Of a DNA stretch of 64,000 nucleotides, positions 45,501-48,500 are shown piece after piece. Source of the stretch: Reticulitermes speratus (Eukaryota; Arthropoda; Insecta; Blattodea; Rhinotermitidae); assembly GCA_021186555.1 (NCBI GenBank), contig JAJKFL010000330.1, forward strand, positions 32,035,944 through 32,099,943, read 5' to 3'. The notes under the pieces are model-generated. The model was not told the DNA's origin, did no database searches, and saw only the letters and a program-made list of their open reading frames with translations. Positions within the stretch are counted from its first letter, which is position 1, and every line of letters starts with the position of its first letter. Both the position numbers and the translations under genes were made by a program.

Positions 45501-48500
45501 TTCACTAATCAAAATTTCTTTCTGATGCAGCGAAATCATGTTTTCTGAACTGGACTTAAAAGAAAGCTTATATTGAAAAGGTGATGATAAATGCAGGACA
45601 GCAAACAAAACAGCCCGCATTATGTTCAGACCTAAAGACCAAACCATGCTCAAAGTAAAAATACCAGAAAATGTGCCCAAACATGTTAACTGAACTTACA
45701 TTGCTTGTTCTCAAACCATATTTTAACCAGACGATCAGAACTGCCGGCCGTAGCAAAAAGAGTGCCGTCAGGAGAGAATGACATGTGGAAGACAGGTGTC
45801 GCAGTGTGACAACTCCACACACACTCCCAGCCTCGATCTTCCTCCTCTTGTCCAGATGGGTGCTGTGGGTGAATCTCGTCTCCAATTTCAAAAGTCACAC
45901 CTGTACCCTGAACTGAAGAAACAATATTCTGTCATAAGTCTCATTCAACATAAGCATGGCATCCCCGCATTTGTTATATGAATTATATTAACCTTTAACG
46001 GACAAATGGGACAATGTCGTCCCATCAAATGCACATCCTTTATATCCAAAAGAGAAAATAGTCTCCTACAATGGGCATTTAAATTAAATGGCACTAAAAC
46101 CTTGGGACTAATATGCCGTACACTAAGGGTTTTAACACTTAAATGATAGTCCTGTGATATTACACTGTATAGAATAATAAGTATTTTTTTATATTATTCA
46201 TATCATGCATTGTCATCAATCAAACATAAAATACTCAACCAACAAATGCACTCTTCAGCAATAAGTCACCAACAAATGCACAAAATCGTCAATAAAGGTA
46301 TAAATTAACCTTTTATCATTATTAAAATACCCTACATATGTTTCGGCTTGCGAGAAGCCATCATCAGGGGTTTACAGTTCTACTTATCAAATGCTGTGCT
46401 ACGGTCTGCCATCGACACTCGCAATATAACTTCACTGTTCGTTTCCGGTGGTCGTAAAACAGTTCTGTATCATATGTTAAGAACATAAACGATAAAAGTA
46501 TAGAATTAAAAGGTATAGTAAAATTACACGGTTCACTGTTTCTACAAACGTTCAATGTACAAACGTTAAAGTTCGTAAATGCACTCTTATTACTATTACT
46601 TTTTTAGATATTACATATTATAATCCCTGTAAACCGGTCCAACATGTTTCGATCCCTTCCTGGGATCATCGTCAGGGATTCTTGTGAGAGTACAAATTAC
46701 ATAAACTAAAACCAACAATATAAGTACGTTAAAACTATAAAATGTATAAGAGATGGTTAAAATTGTAGGCGATCCGCATGTAAACAACCAATTATCTGTA
46801 CACAGTACACCAGCTGTACTATCCATCCGAATGTAAACAACCAATTATCTCTACACAGTACACCAGCTGTCCTATTCATCCGCATATAAACAACCAGTTC
46901 TCTCTACACAGTAGACCAAGGATCCACCCCGAAGTGATCGCCTACAATTTTAACCATCTTGGTAATACATTTTATAGTTTTAACATGTACTTATATTGTT
47001 GATTTTAGTTTATGTAATTTATACTCTCACAAGTGTCCCTGATGATCCCAGGAAGGGATCAAAACATGTTGGACTGGTTTACAGGGATTATAATACATAA
47101 TATCTAAAAAAATAATAATAATAATAGTCAATTTGTTGGTTGAATATTGTATGTTTGAATAATAAGCATGTTGCAACATTAAAAAAAAAAAGTGCTGCCT
47201 CCATCTAAACCTGTAGATGGAGGCCCTTTGCCATAAAGAAGTTGGAGACCCACGATCTTGTGCCAAGGTTAAGAATGGGTGGAGATATACCTCTACACCC
47301 CTTGTATGTGTTCACATTGTGCACAGGGACAACTTCCCCTTTCACTTTTTATCAGTCAATGAGATAATAAGTAACAGAGGTTTTAACATATACATATGAA
47401 CAGAAGGCATAGAAATACAATAAAAAGAATCCAAAACTGTCAAAGGCACAGTGCCAAGTTCAGGAGTCGACTTAAGTCTATCGAACGTATAAAATGAGAA
47501 CCTGTCTCAGAGTCATCCTCCATTAAAGCAACGTGCTGATGCCAAAGCTGTAAAATTTCTCCACCAGTGAGAAGACGTGTTCCTTCTAGGTTCCATGACA
47601 ATGAACTGATATGTGATTCAGTCTGCAAGCTGCCAGTCTGTACCCATCTGTAGTCCAAGTGCTTAAAAAAAACAGAATAAAACTCATACATCATACACAT
47701 GACAGACTACAAACATTTCAATCACGCTACTTAGCCCCATGATTCTGTCAAACTGAACAACACGACATTCAGTCAGTCAGTCAGCCAGTCAATCAGTCAA
47801 TCAATCACACTGATTTCAATGTAAATAACTAAAGACAACTAATACATACATGTGTACTATTGTTGTGGATAAGTGGTGTAGGTTCATATATGCAAACTTG
47901 ATTTTCGTATGCTGCAGCAATCTTTCCTGTGTCCGTAGAGCAATCCACGCAGCTGATTCTGATATAGTTATGCCAAGCGCCTGGTATAATTTGCACACGT
48001 TCAAAAGTACTTGCCAAAATAACAATATTGCAACCAGCGGCATAAGCCTGAAACAACCAATCAAACACCATCAAAACTACATTCCATAATATTTCAAGAG
48101 AGGATGTATCACTGTATTCCATTAACTCAGCACATTAAATTAATACAGTCAATACAACTATTCTTTATTATAAAACCATCATCATCAGGGAAGAAAACAT
48201 AAAAAACAAGAAAGTTTAAAACATTTATAATTGTTACTATTGTGAAAGAGATCTCTTCCCTACAGTTCCTTCTTTTTTATCACAATTTATGCTAATGGAT
48301 TACAATTCCCACCTAACGATTTTCTAGATTACATATGTGCAATAAGTTTTTTACATTATATATAATCTAAAATACATTAGGTGGGAATTTTAATACAATA
48401 GCATAAACCGTAATAAAAGGAATAATAATAATTACAAATGTTTTAAAGACCTTCTTTTTCTTAGATTTTTATACTTCTCACCTGATGATGCCCTTTGGGG

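Larger units (their letters stand above)
46182..47156. mobile_element. Fold-back element E6, host of nested E5; 10-bp TSD
   Basis: Direct repeat GAATAATAAG at 46,172-46,181 and 47,157-47,166. Arms match across 46,589-46,774 and 46,936-47,140, with CCCTGTAAACCGGTCCAACA in the left arm. Left motif (46,638-46,677, minus): CTGACGA-T-GATCCC..GGGATC-GAAA-CATGTT-GGAC; the right copy has lost 3 bp. The loop holds a 53-bp tandem repeat at 46,774-46,930. Confidence 0.82.
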
